Shown here: one piece after another, positions 28,770 to 39,555 of the stretch | Numbering within the stretch: the stretch's first letter is position 1 | How the letters are laid out: every line of letters starts with the position of its first letter | From: Sphaerolaimus hirsutus | Lineage: Eukaryota > Nematoda > Chromadorea > Monhysterida > Sphaerolaimidae | NCBI GenBank assembly: GCA_964036195.1 | Contig: OZ038456.1 | Location: 11,780,001 to 11,844,000 of the forward strand | Direction: 5' to 3' | DNA length: 64,000 bases | Made by a program: the position numbers and the translations under genes | The notes under the pieces: generated by a model | Seen by the model: only the letters and a program-made list of their open reading frames with translations | What the model was told of the DNA's origin: nothing | Databases searched by the model: none

Positions 28770-31700
28770 ATGACCAGCCCCCTTTACCTATGCCTACTTC
28801 TGCCCCTGTTCCACTTGGCAAGCGGTTCCGTGATCATGCAAAGTGCACATGCACTCGCTAGGCGCTCGGCGTCCATGCATTTCGGCACTTTGGACGGCCA
28901 CATCAGAGCTAGGAGACAGGCGTTAAATGTGACTGATGAAAATTCAATTAAGGGTGATATTTCTAGGTGGGTTGTGCGCCGGGTTGTCTTTTTATTCGTT
29001 TTCCATAATTTGTGTCTCTATGATTTCGAGTACGGTTTTTTGTGTCCACTATAGTGATGGAAAAGCGCCAGAAAAAGGACGCCACAGGAAAAGGGCGCCA
29101 AGCGCCAGGGCGGCGCCATGACGCCATTTATGAAATATGGCGCCGGGTCGCCTAAGGCGCAACAGAAAAAAAAAAATTGAAAAGAAGAAGAAAAAAATAG
29201 AAAACAGAAATCATTTTTACATCAGATCCTACATAATTAACCTCAGTTTGCACTGCTAACCTAAATTGCAAACCACTTCTTACACACATTTCAGCGAGTC
29301 GGGTAGCAAAGAGGTGGGTGAAGACAAATTCCCCACTCTCTTGTGTATCAAGAAATGTGTGGATACCTTCAAGGAAAGCTTGGAAAACGTGACCGGTGCA
29401 GATTTTGAGTCATTCCAAAATGGCGTCTTCAGCGACAAAGTGTTTGAGAATGACAACTTTTTTGAAGATTTTTGTGGGTGAGTTTAATTGTGAATGATAG
29501 AGATTTCTTTTTTAGGGAATATGAAAACACTGTAAAATTGCTTGCTACTTTTCTCAGAGATTACAAAACGGCTGAGAATTGTATTGAAGCTTGTGGGGAA
29601 TCGGAATTGGCTGGCGATATAACTGATTCTATGGGACCATTGAATTTCATCTGCAAGGATCATTACGATGGTGGATTACCTAGTTTACTTTGCGTTTTTT
29701 ATGACTAGTTGCATTTCTGCAAGTTGACAAGTGATAAGATAAGTGATAAGTGACTGAGTGGCTATTTATTATGTATGTGACATTTGTGAAGCATGCTTCA
29801 ATAAGTTTGATTATTGTGCTTATGGGTTAATTGTCTAGAAAATACTTCACCTAAAATGAAGCATGTGCAATTATCAGGACAGAAATCATTTCAAATGTGT
29901 GCAGCTTCCACAGTCTTCCCAAATACATTTTTGCACTGTCTTTTTAGTTAAAAAAAAACTTTTCAGCTCATTAGTATTTACATTTTCTTACTGAAATTTA
30001 TAAACCAAGGTAAAATTTCACTATATTTTCTTGCATTGAAAACCGTTTCCATGCAGAATTTGTGGAATACACACCCTGCTTTAGAGAATCATCTGCACAG
30101 AGTAAGGAAAAATGTGAGCCTGAATGTGGCGGTGAGGATTTCCTTAAGGAAAAGCTGTCTAGTTTAGGAAGCATCAATGAGGGGAAACCAGATTTTCAGG
30201 AGTTGTTCAAGGTCATGGGAGACATGTGTGGGTGAGTTTTCTTGAAAGTAGTAAGAAATATTGACAACATTTAAGTTAACTCGGTGGACATTATGTTTTT
30301 TTAAAGTTTATTAAGTTTTTTTATATTTTCTGAACTTTTTTAAAATATAAATCTTCCCAACACTAGCAAAAGAACACCATTACACTACCCCAAAAAAACA
30401 GTCCATTCCCCTCAATATCGCAGTTTCGTCGAATGTCAACTCGGCTGTCAAACTCCAGTCCTAGACAAAGTCTGTGACAGCAAAAAGCCAGCGGAATTGA
30501 TGCGTGAATTTGTTCAACAGGCAATCGGAACTGCAGTTGACAAACTTGACAAAATCGGATTGGGTTCACTGTTTCCCACTGAGTGCAGAACTCTGGCTGG
30601 GAAGGTGGATATGGGACAGGAAGTAAGGAGTGCTTTGGGTGAGTTGTTACTAACGATGGCAAACAAAGATTCGAAAAGTCAAAAACGTTTTCAAATTTTC
30701 GAATTTTTAATCACGCGGTGAAAAAATACATAAAAATCGATTTTTTTTCAAAGATTTGAAAATTCAAAAACGTTTTTGAATTTTCGAATTTTTTTGGTTA
30801 TTTTTGTTGAAACTGAGTAAAAATGAAGAAAGTTCATCAAAAATATCATATTCACATGTATTTTTTGTAGCAACAAACTCAAAATACTTATGCGGTAACA
30901 GCGGTAAGGCTGTATAACATAAAGCTGTATTCAAAAGTCAGAGCAAAAATTCGAAAATGCAATTATTTGATGCAAAAAAAAATCGAAAAGTTACAAAAAG
31001 ATTCGAAAATTCAAAAAGTAATAAAAAAGATTTGAAAATTCAAAAATTCGAAGAGTAAATTCAAAAATTTGAAAACTATTTTCGGAAAAAATTCGAAAAT
31101 TCAAAAAGTCGTTTTGAAAAAAATACTTAGGCCCCGTTCACGTTCACACTGCATTTTTGTGACGACTCCGACAACACTTGAAAAAGTTCCATATTCATGA
31201 GTGAATGTGGTAAAGTATACATACCACCTAGGTGTATATGCATGTCAAAGTTCAGATTAATCGTGCGTGTTGCTCAAGAGTTATACATGTTTATAAAAAT
31301 TTTTGCCACTGTCGGAGCCCGACAGGCGCGCTGACAACTAAGAAAAAATTGCTCGTCACATTGCGCGAGTGTGACGACAAGTAAAATATTTGGTCTAGTC
31401 GTCACAATGAGCATGGTTAAAAAGGAGTCGCTACTAGTGATGTAAAAAGCGCCATGGCGCTTTTCCGGAACTAGCGCCAAGCGCCAATGGCGCCACAGCA
31501 AAATGGCGCCAAGCGCCAAAAGCGCCATGGCGCTTTTCAGGACCTTAGCGCCAAGCGCCAAAGGCGCCAGGGGGACATGGCGCCAAGCGCCAATGGCGCC
31601 AGCGCCAAAATGATATTGCCTTTAATGATACAGGTGAGACAAAGTACTATTTTCTTCACTTTCAATAACTTGTATTGCCTCCAAAAACACAAAAATGGTC

Positions 31701-34083
31701 AAATAATGGAAATCCATAAATGTTCTTGCTAAACATCCAACTGTAACTACCGTATTACCTCGAATTGTCCCCCCCCCCCTTGAATTGACCCCCCTCGAAT
31801 TAACCCCCCCTCAATATGGGCTGGGGAAATAATAACCCCCCTCGAAATACCTCCCCCCCCCTCCGGAATGATGTACATCATGTATGCAATGTACATGATG
31901 TATTTACGACTACTAATTTGCATTGCAGCTACACTGATACAATCATTTGTGTACAGTTATACAGTGCGGCCCACGTTAGCCGCACGGTTTCAATTGGCTC
32001 CCAACACGTCAATTTTGGATGGAAATGGCTGAAATTTGGTATGAGGGTAGATAAATGTACCCCATTTGTGCTGTTAAGTGCACGGTTTCATATCACAATA
32101 TTACGTGTTGAACGTGAAGCACAGTTTCATATTCACATTTTGAAAACAGTCCCAATTTAGGTGGTCGTGTGGAGTCACGTTTTTTGCATATGATGTGATA
32201 AATGTGACAAATCTGGTGATATGAATGTGTGCGCTAAACATACTAAATAGGGAACATTTATCTACTGCCATGCCAAATTTGGGCTATTTTTATGAAGAAT
32301 TGGTGATTTGGTAGAAAATTGAAGCTCGTTCGACAGTTCAAACATGTACAAAACTGTGTTTCACGTCCCGACATGAATTTTTGTTATGTGAAACCGTGCA
32401 CTAAACACAACAAATGGGGTAAATTTTTCTACCGACGTACAAAATTTGAGCAGTTTTCATTCAAAATTGACGTGTTGGGAGCCAATTGAAACCGTGCGCC
32501 TGACGTGGGCCTCCCAATACATCTTTAACCCCAATAAAACCTATTTTCTCACATTTATTACGTTTTTGTGTATGAAAAACCGTATTCTTTACTATGAATT
32601 TCACGAAAATTTCTGACGAAATAATATCCCCCCTCAAATAAACCCCCCTCGAATTAACCCCCCTAAAATTTTGCTGGCGAAATAATAAACCCCCATGGGG
32701 GTATTTCGAGGTAATACGACAAGACTGGTTCAAATAGATAGCAAATTGCCTCTCTGAAGTGGTAGAAGCTGAAAGATTGTCTGGTGGTTGGGGGTTGCAG
32801 AGTTTCGATCCATTGGATATTTCAAGATTTAAAGTGAAAACTGTGAGATAACAGGGTAAAAATAGCTAAATTACATATCTGAGTAAAATCCCTATGTAAA
32901 ATAATTAAATACATGGCAAAAAATTGCTGAAAATGGGCAATAAGGCACATGAACACCGCGGCGCAATTATCACCCTCTGGCGCTTTTTTGGCGCTTTAAA
33001 AAATGGTAGCGCCAAGCGCCAATGGCGCCACTGGAAAGTAGCGCCAAGCGCCAAAAGCGCCATGGCGCTTTTCGGAAACACGGCGCCAAGCGCCAATGGC
33101 GCCACAGCATTTTAGCGCCAAGCGCCAAAAGCGCCATGGCGCTTTTTGCTTTGGCGCTAGCGCCAGGCGCCAGCGCCATGGCGCTTTCACATTACTAGTC
33201 GCTACTTGTCACCAAACACGAGGCCGCCCACTCGTCACACTCATGAAAATCTGCTAAAAAAAAGATCTGTCGTCACAAAACGGTCTGTGACGAGTAAGAT
33301 CTGTTGTCGTCACACAAGTGCAGTGTGATTCTGTGAAAGGGGCCTTAAAATTTAAAATACGTTTTTGGGAGGGTTTGCCATCGTAAGTTGTCACAGTTTT
33401 TCATTTACTTTTTATTTAAATCTCGAGTTATATGCCCTACATAAATGACACACAAACTGTGTGTGCAAACAACCTTCAGGCAAATTTGCCAAAAGCGCCA
33501 CGGCGTTTTTCTGAACCCCAGCGCCAGACGCCAATGGCGCTAGAGCAAAATGGCGCCAAGCGCCAAGAGCGCCATGGCGCTTTTCCTGGGTGTGCAAGCG
33601 CCAATAGCGACACGGCAAAATAACGCCATGCGCAATGGCCTTTTTCCATCACTACTAATGAGGAACAAACAATTACTGTTATGCCCAGTACTTGACCTAC
33701 TATGGCCAATTCCATTAAGTGGACAAGTAACAAGAAAAATCAACTGATAACTGAGAAGAAAAAGGTGAACAAAATGTTCAACCTAAAATGTCTCACGCAC
33801 TTGAAAGTTTACTTGTCATGTCACTTGAACATCCCACCTGTGATGTTACAATAATGTACCTAACCTATGAGACTGTGTAAAAAACAAATTAGAATTTCCT
33901 GCCAAATAATACTTTTTAATGCACCCAATTTCAGAGCTCGGGCCGCCTACTGATGGGAAGAAGGGAGAATGTAGTGGTGATCTCTATGAGTTGAAAAAAT
34001 CGGTCCTTGAAAAGGAGCTGGTGAAATTGGATCTAGAAATTAAAAAACTTGAGATGGAAATGGGTGTACAGACTTCTAAATAA
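28770..34083 (+). CDS. Secreted protein with two six-cysteine modules (CPG4/DUF19-like), 6 exons
   Basis: Exons: 28770-28966, 29295-29477, 29516-29670, 30057-30231, 30367-30638, 33935-34083 (TAA); 376 aa. The start ATG sits in gccgccaaaATG and opens a signal peptide (TSPLYLCLLLPLFHLASG), followed by a dibasic site (RARRQ). Two tandem modules follow the pattern C-x3-C ... C ... C-x3-C ... C: LCIKKC / EDFC / NCIEAC / FIC, then KCEPEC / GDMC / ECQLGC / KVC. The last exon adds a Lys/Glu-rich helical tail ending GVQTSK. The spacing resembles nematode CPG4 or DUF19-type extracellular proteins; that is inference. The donor at 29671 (gtggat) is weak. An in-frame alternative acceptor at 30423 would remove 19 residues. 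It converges with the next gene. Confidence 0.85.
31435..33197. mobile_element. TAGTGATG...GCGCC hAT-like element carrying a nested CCGTATT element
   Basis: Ends TAGTGATGTAAAAAGCGCCA and GGCGCTTTCACATTACTA. Exact 8-bp duplication gtcgctac at 31427-31434 and 33198-33205. Filled with gcgccaagcgccaatggcgc words. Nested 31750-32719 begins CCGTATTACCTCGAATTGTC and ends GGTAATACG. All of it is in the last intron of the secreted gene. Confidence 0.93.
33480..33654. mobile_element. GCGCC-family fragment
   Basis: Right end ctttttccatcacta is present and the interior has gcgccaagagcgccatggcg words. The left end was not found. Confidence 0.7.
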
Positions 34084-34184
34084 GTTATGATTTGATGTTC
34101 AGTGTTTAGTGACAATTGAATGTTTGTGCTTTTATTTTTATATCATTGCATATATGGCAATATGATTGCTTTTGAAAATGGGTA

Positions 34185-34365
34185 TACTCCGTGGACATCA
34201 CACTTAGTATGGAAAACTACCATAACCCATCTGAATAATGAACCAAAAATTATATTTTTCAACATAATTTTTCATTTTTATCAAGGAATAAGCAATTATG
34301 AAATTTAGTACAAGATTTTATAAAATTATCGTAGGATTCTGCGCATCATTTGCGGTCCGCGAGTA
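34185..34365. mobile_element. TACTCCGTGGACA TA-type MITE between the convergent genes
   Basis: TA|TACTCCGTGGACATCACA and GCGGTCCGCGAGTA|TA, 181 bases, in the 440-base space between the stop codons of the two converging genes. Confidence 0.78.
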
Positions 34366-34525
34366 TACATTTATTATGTTAACATAATTTATCTATTCAC
34401 ACTTAGATAAACATTAGTTTTGCGAGTACTTACAGGGTATTGATTGTTCAATTGATTATTCAATATTGAAAAAAATTCCAAAAAAAATCACAGATATCTT
34501 TCTATAAACATTAAACATAAAAAAA

Positions 34526-37500
34526 TCACCAGCTTTTCTTACCATTACTAGTAAAACTTTGCAATAAACTGAAAAGTTTCCTCACACCAAATTTATTTTC
34601 ACTGAAACTTGTTCTTCTATAGAGTGAAGTAGGCATTTGTGTTGTGGCAAAATATCTGCGCCAAAAAGATACCCTACTATCAACAAATGAATTTCTTGTG
34701 GGGTAATAATTTACATCCACTCTTTCCCTGTTATTATTGTCACAGTTCTTGGAAATCGTTGTCTCTCCCATAGTGGTTGAAACAACTGTAGTTTTACTTG
34801 GAACAATAGTTGTACTTTTGGGTTTATCAGTTTGAACAAGTGTTGCAATTTCGTGTGTACTACTCTCTGCCTGTTGGGATGTGGAATCTTCTGTAATTGC
34901 TGGAGTCATTGGCTCAGTGCCAATTGTAGTTGGTTGGCCAATTGTAGTTGGGATAATGGTTGGCACAACCTGGAAAAGAATGATCATATTTTTCCCTTTG
35001 GTACAAAAAGGCAGACAAAAACAGCATAACAAAACAAGAAGTTGAAAATATCCTAAAAATGAAATCTTGCCTAAATGCACATTTTGGCAACTAAACTGGG
35101 TAGTAGAATAGTTACCCAATAGTTATTTACAATACCTTGTACACAATACCCTCTTCTGACTGGCACAATTCAGGATATAGTAGCTATTTAATGAATGAAG
35201 CTAGTTCTCTGAATGCTTTAATGATTTTTTAATTCATTCCTAGCATAGCAGGGTGAATATTTGCAATATTCTGTTTTAGTCACACAGTCAAGTCACAACC
35301 AGCACAAAGGTTTTTGACAAATTTACACAATCTCTACAACAATTTGTTGAAATTACCTATTCATAATACAAATCGAAATGTAATTCCACCAACCATATCA
35401 ATACTTTTATCTACCACTGTACTTCTGCCAATCCCAACTGTAGCTATTGGGTGCATTGTGGTTAGAGATAATTTGGTGGCTTTAATCCTCAATCCAATAT
35501 TACCAGTTGATTTAGTTTCCAAACTTAATGGGAATGGTGATGGTGTTTTGGCAGTAGGAGCCACTTCTGCTATATTTTGATTTGATGGAATAGGAGTCAG
35601 AAAAAAAACATTATTATTGCTGTTCACTGGTTTATGTTGCATCAGGGGGGTGGGCATAAATATTTGGTCTTCTTTAGATAGAGAAGTTGTGAAAGTGCTC
35701 CTTGTGGGCAATGATTGTTTGGACAAAATTTGTCCAATTTTAGAAAGTATAGTTGAATCCTGCGAAATGTGGGTGCTTGTTTGTGCTGTGGTTACTGACA
35801 ATTCACGCTGGGGCTGGAGCTTTCCCAATTCCCAGACACTCTACATACATAAACACCTTAGCTCAAGTCTGGCAGGCAATTTTGGACTTCACTACTGCAC
35901 CCTATATCCAGCTGTGGGAGGACAGGGAGCTAATTTTGGCAATGTATGTTGGTGTAACACCCCTGTTCCACATGAATTGGGGGGGGGGGGTGTAACAACT
36001 CACTGTCACTACAGGGTGGGTCACCATGTATGCAACAGTTTTTTCAGCTTTTTCACTGTTGCACACAGGTCCAGAACCCATCTTACACTACAGGTGCCAT
36101 AACCAACGATGGGTAAGTTCTCCAAAAAAAAACACTTTCTGTGTTTTGAGTTTTTCAAAAATGAATACCTGTGTTTTGAGTTTTTTTCTTGAGAAAAACT
36201 TGAGTAACTCTGTTTTTATTTCTGTGTTTTTTTGTAAAAACTCGAGTTTTTTGAGTTTTTTTCTAAAAAAACTCGAGTTTTTTTCCAAAAAATTCGAGTT
36301 TTCCCCCAAAAAATTTTGATTTACAGCATTTCGATCTGGAAACAGTGGTTTTCTTATAAAATATTGGTTTTGCACATGTTTTAACCCCACATAACATTTG
36401 TGTATTCATTCAAGTGTCAAAAAAGTCCTTAAAAATGTCCACAATGAGGACATCAACATCACAACACCAGCAACAAAATGCCCAGAAACGACAATTTACG
36501 CAGTACTCCAAAATTCTTCAATGGATGTGCACTGTATGGAAGACTACGGAATTGATTTGAACTACAACTACCATATTATACTCGGCGTACGTGATACTCT
36601 GCCCTCGCACTGATTTATGTCTCGTGTTGGAAGCGTGCCAATGATTATTAAATCATGCGATTTCCGTAAAATTATGAAAAAATTCATCGATGTGAATATG
36701 TTAATGAATAACATTATAACAACAATCAATTTTGTCATCTTTTTATGAAACTCGGACGCGTTAACCATCGTTGGCACACTTCCAGCGGGAACCACGCGTG
36801 CAGGGTGTAAAGTAACCGGAGTATACCTCGAAATACCAGAGTTGTTAGAATTACTGAACTTTTTTAAAAGTATATGTAAACGTAAAGTATTTTTTTTTTA
36901 CTCACCACAAAGTATAGAAAACGTAAAATACTTTTTTTTACTCGTACGTACGCGTAAATGTGGGTACTTTTTTGTGAGTGTAGAAACGACTACTTTTCTT
37001 CATAGAATGTGTAAAAGTGGGCACTTTTTCATATGTGTACAGCACAACGTATGTTTTTCTATAAGCAAATGACAGATTATATAGTTTTCAAGGTCTCTTT
37101 TTTCTAGGAGATAAAAATCATTGTTCTCCCGACTCGTTAACCACATCCATTGTCTCCACAACCATTTCGATTTGGTTGCGAATTTTGAAATTTTTAAAGG
37201 CACTACCCCCGCATATCTAAAATATTCAATGGAAACACTTCTGTAAATACACAGCAGAGTAGGTAGTTACTTTATAAATATGTCCCACATTGAATTTTCA
37301 TAAATACATTTTCCGTACGCGTACGCTTTGAAAGTGTACGCGTACAAGTGCGTACGGTATTTTTTTGAAAAGTATATGTAAATGTATTTACCGCGTACTC
37401 GCGTACGCGTATTTTTCGAGTAAACGTACGTACCTTTTAACAACTCTGCGAAATACCCCCATGGGCATTTTTATTTCATCAGAACGTTTTGTAAGGATCA

Positions 37501-39555
37501 TAGAAAATTAGGCATTTACATACCCAAAACAGATTATAAATGCGTACAAACAGGATATATTTGAAATAAACATGTAGTCAGCTACACAACCTAGTACAGT
37601 CTGTGTAGCTGCAATGCAAATTAGCAGTAATAAATACATCATGTACATTGGATACATGATGTATGTACATCATCGCGGAGGGGGGTATTTCGAGGGGGGC
37701 GGGGCTTATTATTTCACCAGTCCATTTTGAGGGGAGTTAATTCAAGGGGGGGTTTATTCAAGGTAATAAGGTATACTTAAATGTCGAAACTTAAATTGTC
37801 AAATCCACCATGAGATGTGCATCCCATCTTTAATTTCTTTTTTGTACCATTATAAAATATGAATACATAATGTACATATTTACATACTATAGATGCTTAT
37901 CTTATCTTGTTTAGTTTAACTGAATTAATGTGCATTCAACCACTTCGCTGAAAAAACACAAAAACTCAAAAAACTTTTCTGTGTTTCCGTGTTTCTGTGT
38001 TCTCCAAAAAAAAACTCATTTGAGTTTTGAGTTTTTCAAAATTTATGAGTTTCCGTGTTTCTGTGTAAAACAAAAACACAGAAACTCAATGAGTTTCTGT
38101 GTTCAATTTCTGTGTTTTTTCCATCGTTGGCCATAACTCCAGCTATGTGTTGGGGTAGATAACTGAAATTTTTGGGAAGTCTTGTCAAAAAACCGTACTA
38201 AACACCAGCATGGCAGGTGCCAGAACTGCCAAACTTGTCAAGTACTGCTGTATTCCAAATACCCCTTAGTGTCAGACAAAAAATTACCTCTTTGCACATC
38301 ATTCTGTCATAGCAGCCTGTCATCATGTGTGCCATCATTGCCCTGTATTCCTTTGGATTATTCGCAAATTTTGCCAAAAACTTTGCCAAATCACCTTTGC
38401 CAGCACAATAAAGTGGCCCAGCCTTATTTTCACATGGAATATCAGGGATCACTCCTGCAGAAAAATGCATTTAGGGAGCTCAGTGATGGATAAAATGATC
38501 ACAAATGATGCAGATTTATCTGGTTATTTAATGCAGCATATCTCTTATTATCAGATGCCAAAAGTGTTGATGCACCTGATAATAAGAGATATGCTGCATA
38601 ACATCAAGTATTGGGTTTGGGTAATGTTCAGGAATCAGGTGACAGTTCCAAAAATGTACAGGTATCAGATTTCAGTTCCAAAAATGTACAGGTATCAGAC
38701 GTCAGTTCCAAAAATGTACAGGTATATGGTTTCAATTCCAAAAATGTACAGGTATATGGTTTCAATTCCAAAAATGTACAGGTTTCAGGTTCAGGTTAGG
38801 TTGAGTTCCCAACCCTAGAGTGTCTTGTCAAGCAATAAATTGATCAGTTTGGCATCAGTCAACAGTAAAAGTACCACAACCATTTTTGTTGTGGTCCAGC
38901 ACCAAGCAATGTCAAATCACTCAAACCAAAAATAAATGATTGAAAACCCACCTCTATAAACACAGTAATTGTAACAGTTGACACCATAGTCCGATCTGTG
39001 ACAGGTAGATTTTTCAACATCAAAATGGTGTTCACAGTGTTCTCTAGGTGCGAAATTTGAGCCAGATGAAATTCCCTGTTTAAGGAAAAGCAAATATAAT
39101 TTTGTAAACTTAATTGCATTTGAAAAAAAATGTTTTACCTGCGTGGCACGTAACCATGTTGAATCAACACTCATAAGCCAATTATTAATCCTCCCAACTG
39201 GCAGTTCAAGTGATGTCACTGAAAAATTGGAATGTTTGAAATGTGCATTAGGTAAGTAAATAATAAATAATTCATCCTAGTAGTTCTGAGTACACATTGT
39301 CTTGAATATCACGGTCAAAAATACTGGGCACTTGGAAAACATAATTAACTTGGAAAACATAATTAATTTGAACAGTTCATCTCAAAACAGTTCATGCTGA
39401 ATTTTCAAAGTGCAAACACTATTATTTTCAACAGCCCCCACAATTATCTGCCTACAAGCTTTTTGATGAAAACATGGCTCAAACTATGATGCCTGATTAT
39501 TTTTACCTGACTGCAGCAAGATACAGCTGACTATAATTCCTGTTTTGTAATGCAT
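34526..39555 (-). CDS. Secreted Cys-rich, Ser/Thr-rich mucin-like protein, 6 exons
   Basis: Minus-strand exons: 39555-39507, 39218-39139, 39075-38952, 38454-38288, 35819-35370, 34969-34526; phases 1-0-1-0-0, 437 aa. The first exon encodes a short signal peptide (HYKTGIIVSCILLQS). Exons 2-4 carry a compact Cys-rich region with EHC, STC, NCYNYC, IPC, LYC, TGCYDRMMC. Exons 5 and 6 encode about 300 residues rich in Ser, Thr and Pro (for example TTIGQPTTIGTEP), expected to be O-glycosylated, ending in a basic, aromatic tail. Acceptor choice for exon 5 is ambiguous: three in-frame AGs lie within 13 bases. The 2.5-kb intron 35820-38287 contains a nest of transposons. The family was not recognised; the C-x3-C head could be a distant relative of the modules in the convergent neighbour. 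Confidence 0.8.
36104..38129. mobile_element. CAACGATGG hAT-like element containing three further elements
   Basis: Ends CAACGATGG and CCATCGTTG. Exact 8-bp duplication gccataac at 36096-36103 and 38130-38137. The own interior is gtgttttgagtttt and aaaaactcgag words. Inside are 36571-37771 (CCATATTACCTCGAA, TA) and, within that, 36579-36823 and 36837-37448. Confidence 0.93.
36571..37771. mobile_element. CCATATTACCTCGAAATACC element, level 3 of the nest
   Basis: TA on both sides. Ends CCATATTACCTCGAA and TTCAAGGTAATAAGG. It was split first by TACTCGGCG element 36579-36823 (TA duplication) and by CAGAGTTG element 36837-37448 (8-bp duplication cgaaatac at 36829-36836 and 37449-37456). Confidence 0.88.
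38533..38605. repeat. Near-perfect hairpin in an intron
   Basis: gcagcatatctcttattatc and gataataagagatatgctgc face each other with a loop of about 25 bases. Confidence 0.85.
38640..38790. repeat. 30-base minisatellite, about five copies
   Basis: Unit ttccaaaaatgtacaggtat plus ten variable bases, head to tail. The unit length is a multiple of three, so the plus strand gives a decapeptide repeat around SSKNVQV. It lies in an intron of the minus-strand gene and is probably not coding. Confidence 0.9.

Larger units (their letters stand above)
35852..38262. mobile_element. Half of a foldback palindrome (FB4) interrupted by a 2-kb element
   Basis: It begins TA|AACACCTTAGCTCAAGTC with the FB-arm words (cagctgtgggagg, gggtgggtcacc), continues after the inserted element with ataactccagctatgtg, and ends in the intron before exon 38454-38288. 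The second arm is missing. Confidence 0.7.

Noticed and set aside
31487-33190. Ala/Lys/Arg/Trp-rich frames in gcgccaagcgcc sequence (also near 46700-47100 and 54900-55100)
   Set aside because: Frames of the GCGCC elements. They appear on both strands and stop at element edges.
26671-36795. Open frames sharing a peptide that begins [16 protein letters not shown] in several places
   Set aside because: They are readings of the TACTCGGCG MITE (26766-27011, 36579-36823, 48026-48261), which has TA duplications and terminal inverted repeats, not a conserved gene.
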